In this document: one piece after another, positions 6,081 through 6,937 of the stretch | Numbering within the stretch: the stretch's first letter is position 1 | Layout: each line of letters starts with the position of its first letter | Assembly: GCA_007116865.1 (NCBI GenBank) | Contig: SKHR01000197.1 | Span: 1 to 6,937 of the forward strand | From: Marinospirillum sp. | GTDB taxonomy: Bacteria; Pseudomonadota; Gammaproteobacteria; Pseudomonadales; Halomonadaceae | Direction: 5' to 3' | Length of the DNA stretch: 6,937 nt | The notes under the pieces: model-generated | What the model saw: the letters and a program-made list of their open reading frames with translations, nothing else | What the model was told of the DNA's origin: nothing | Database searches by the model: none | Program-made: the position numbers and the translations under genes

Positions 6081-6937
6081 TCAAACCTCAGCGAGGTTGC
6101 CTTTGGATTCCAGCCACTGCTTGCGGTCTGAGGCACGTTTTTTCGCCAGCAGCATGTCCAGCAGCTCGTAGGCATGATCCTGATCTTCCCGCACTAGCTG
6201 CACCAAACGCCGTGTTTCCGGTGACATGGTGGTTTCCCGCAGTTGCTGAGGGTTCATTTCCCCCAGTCCTTTAAAGCGCTGCACATTGATCTTGGCTTTG
6301 CGTCCTTCCAGGCGATCCAGTACCGCTTCTTTTTCGGATTCGTCCAGGGCGTAGAAGACTTCTTTGCCACAGTCAATCCGGTACAAGGGGGGCATCGCCA
6401 CAAACACATGGCCACGTTCCACCAGCGCGGGGAAGTGGCGCAAAAACAAGGCACACAAGAGAGTGGCGATGTGCAGACCATCCGAGTCGGCATCGGCAAG
6501 AATGCACACCTTGCCATAACGCAGGCCTTCAAGATCGGTCGAACCTGGGTCCACCCCAAGGGCAACAGAAATATCATGCACCTCTTGAGAGGCCAGGATT
6601 TCGCCGGAATCGACTTCCCAGGTGTTCAGGATTTTTCCACGCAGCGGCATGATGGCCTGAAAAACACGATCCCGCGCCTGTTTGGCAGAGCCACCAGCTG
6701 AGTCCCCTTCCACCAGAAACAGCTCACTGCGGGCGATGTCGGTACCGGTACAGTCCGCCAGCTTGCCCGGCAACGCAGGGCCTTGCGTGATCTTTTTACG
6801 CACCACCTTTTTGGCGGCTCGCAAACGACGATTGGCACGGCTGAGGGCTAACTCGGCGATGCGCTCTGCATCAAGCGTATGCTGATTGAGCCAAAGCGAA
6901 AAAGCATCCTTGATCACACCGCTGACAAAGGTGGCAC
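6081..6937 (-). CDS. parE: DNA topoisomerase IV subunit B, C-terminal part (runs off the right edge)
   Basis: This is the ATPase/TOPRIM subunit of topoisomerase IV. About 284 C-terminal codons are visible; the gene begins beyond 6937, and the GTG at 6917 is an internal Val codon, not a start. The sequence follows E. coli ParE almost without gaps. Landmarks are KDAFSLWLNQ, RAAKKVVRKKITQGPALPGK and LADCTGTD. The TOPRIM glutamate is in FLVEGDSAGGSAKQARD (near 6710), followed by PLRGKILNTWEV and the metal-binding ADADSDGLHIATLL (near 6480-6500). RFKGLGEMNPQQLRETTM and an ordinary C-terminus ending NLAEV complete the protein. ParE is chosen over GyrB because there is no GyrB-type insert between TOPRIM and tail and because the likeness to ParE is closer. 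No strong terminator follows the TGA, so some read-through into the lipid operon is possible. Confidence 0.97.
   Translation of the reverse strand, partial: ATFVSGVIKDAFSLWLNQHTLDAERIAELALSRANRRLRAAKKVVRKKITQGPALPGKLADCTGTDIARSELFLVEGDSAGGSAKQARDRVFQAIMPLRGKILNTWEVDSGEILASQEVHDISVALGVDPGSTDLEGLRYGKVCILADADSDGLHIATLLCALFLRHFPALVERGHVFVAMPPLYRIDCGKEVFYALDESEKEAVLDRLEGRKAKINVQRFKGLGEMNPQQLRETTMSPETRRLVQLVREDQDHAYELLDMLLAKKRASDRKQWLESKGNLAEV

Noticed and set aside
6243..6701. Plus-strand open frame of 152 codons opposite parE
   Set aside because: It is fully antisense to the most conserved part of parE, and its translation resembles no family.
6915..6917. GTG as start of a separate 278-residue protein
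   Set aside because: The parE frame continues open to the window edge, and GTG encodes an internal Val at the expected place.

Overview
The window looks like chromosomal DNA of a gammaproteobacterium with balanced base composition. Both ends carry genes for the two topoisomerase IV subunits, and their protein sequences resemble those of Pseudomonas and other marine-type gammaproteobacteria. The genus cannot be told from the sequence alone. On the right (6081-6937, minus strand) is the C-terminal part of parE. On the left (1-452, minus strand) is the N-terminal part of parC. Both genes run off the window.

Between them lies a tightly packed five-gene minus-strand operon (5950 down to 1428). 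In transcription order it encodes an NTF2/SnoaL-like protein, a short-chain dehydrogenase, an FAD-dependent amine-oxidase-type flavoprotein, a DUF1365 protein and a cyclopropane-fatty-acid-synthase-like methyltransferase. The last four genes abut or overlap (TAA/ATG abutting, TAATG, ATGA), so they are probably translationally coupled. From family knowledge, this gene set recurs in proteobacteria and is often linked to the ECF sigma factor RpoE and its anti-sigma ChrR (singlet-oxygen stress). Related genes elsewhere make methylated, cyclopropane or furan fatty acids on membrane phospholipids. No sigma/anti-sigma pair is visible here. A weak ECF-like promoter candidate sits upstream of the first gene, at 6036-6063.

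Convergent with the operon and only 17 bp away is a plus-strand gene (610-1410). It encodes a 266-residue protein with a NERD-like (nuclease-related) N-terminal region, but the expected E-x-K catalytic pair appears replaced. It is divergent from parC. The 157-bp region between them holds a good sigma-70 -10 for each gene and a small 12-bp-period tandem repeat over the parC promoter.

The points most worth a second look are the lipid-modification module as a unit, the non-canonical active site of its methyltransferase (Ser and Gln where Cfa has Cys and His), and the degenerate NERD protein. No RNA genes, insertion sequences, CRISPR arrays or broken genes were seen.
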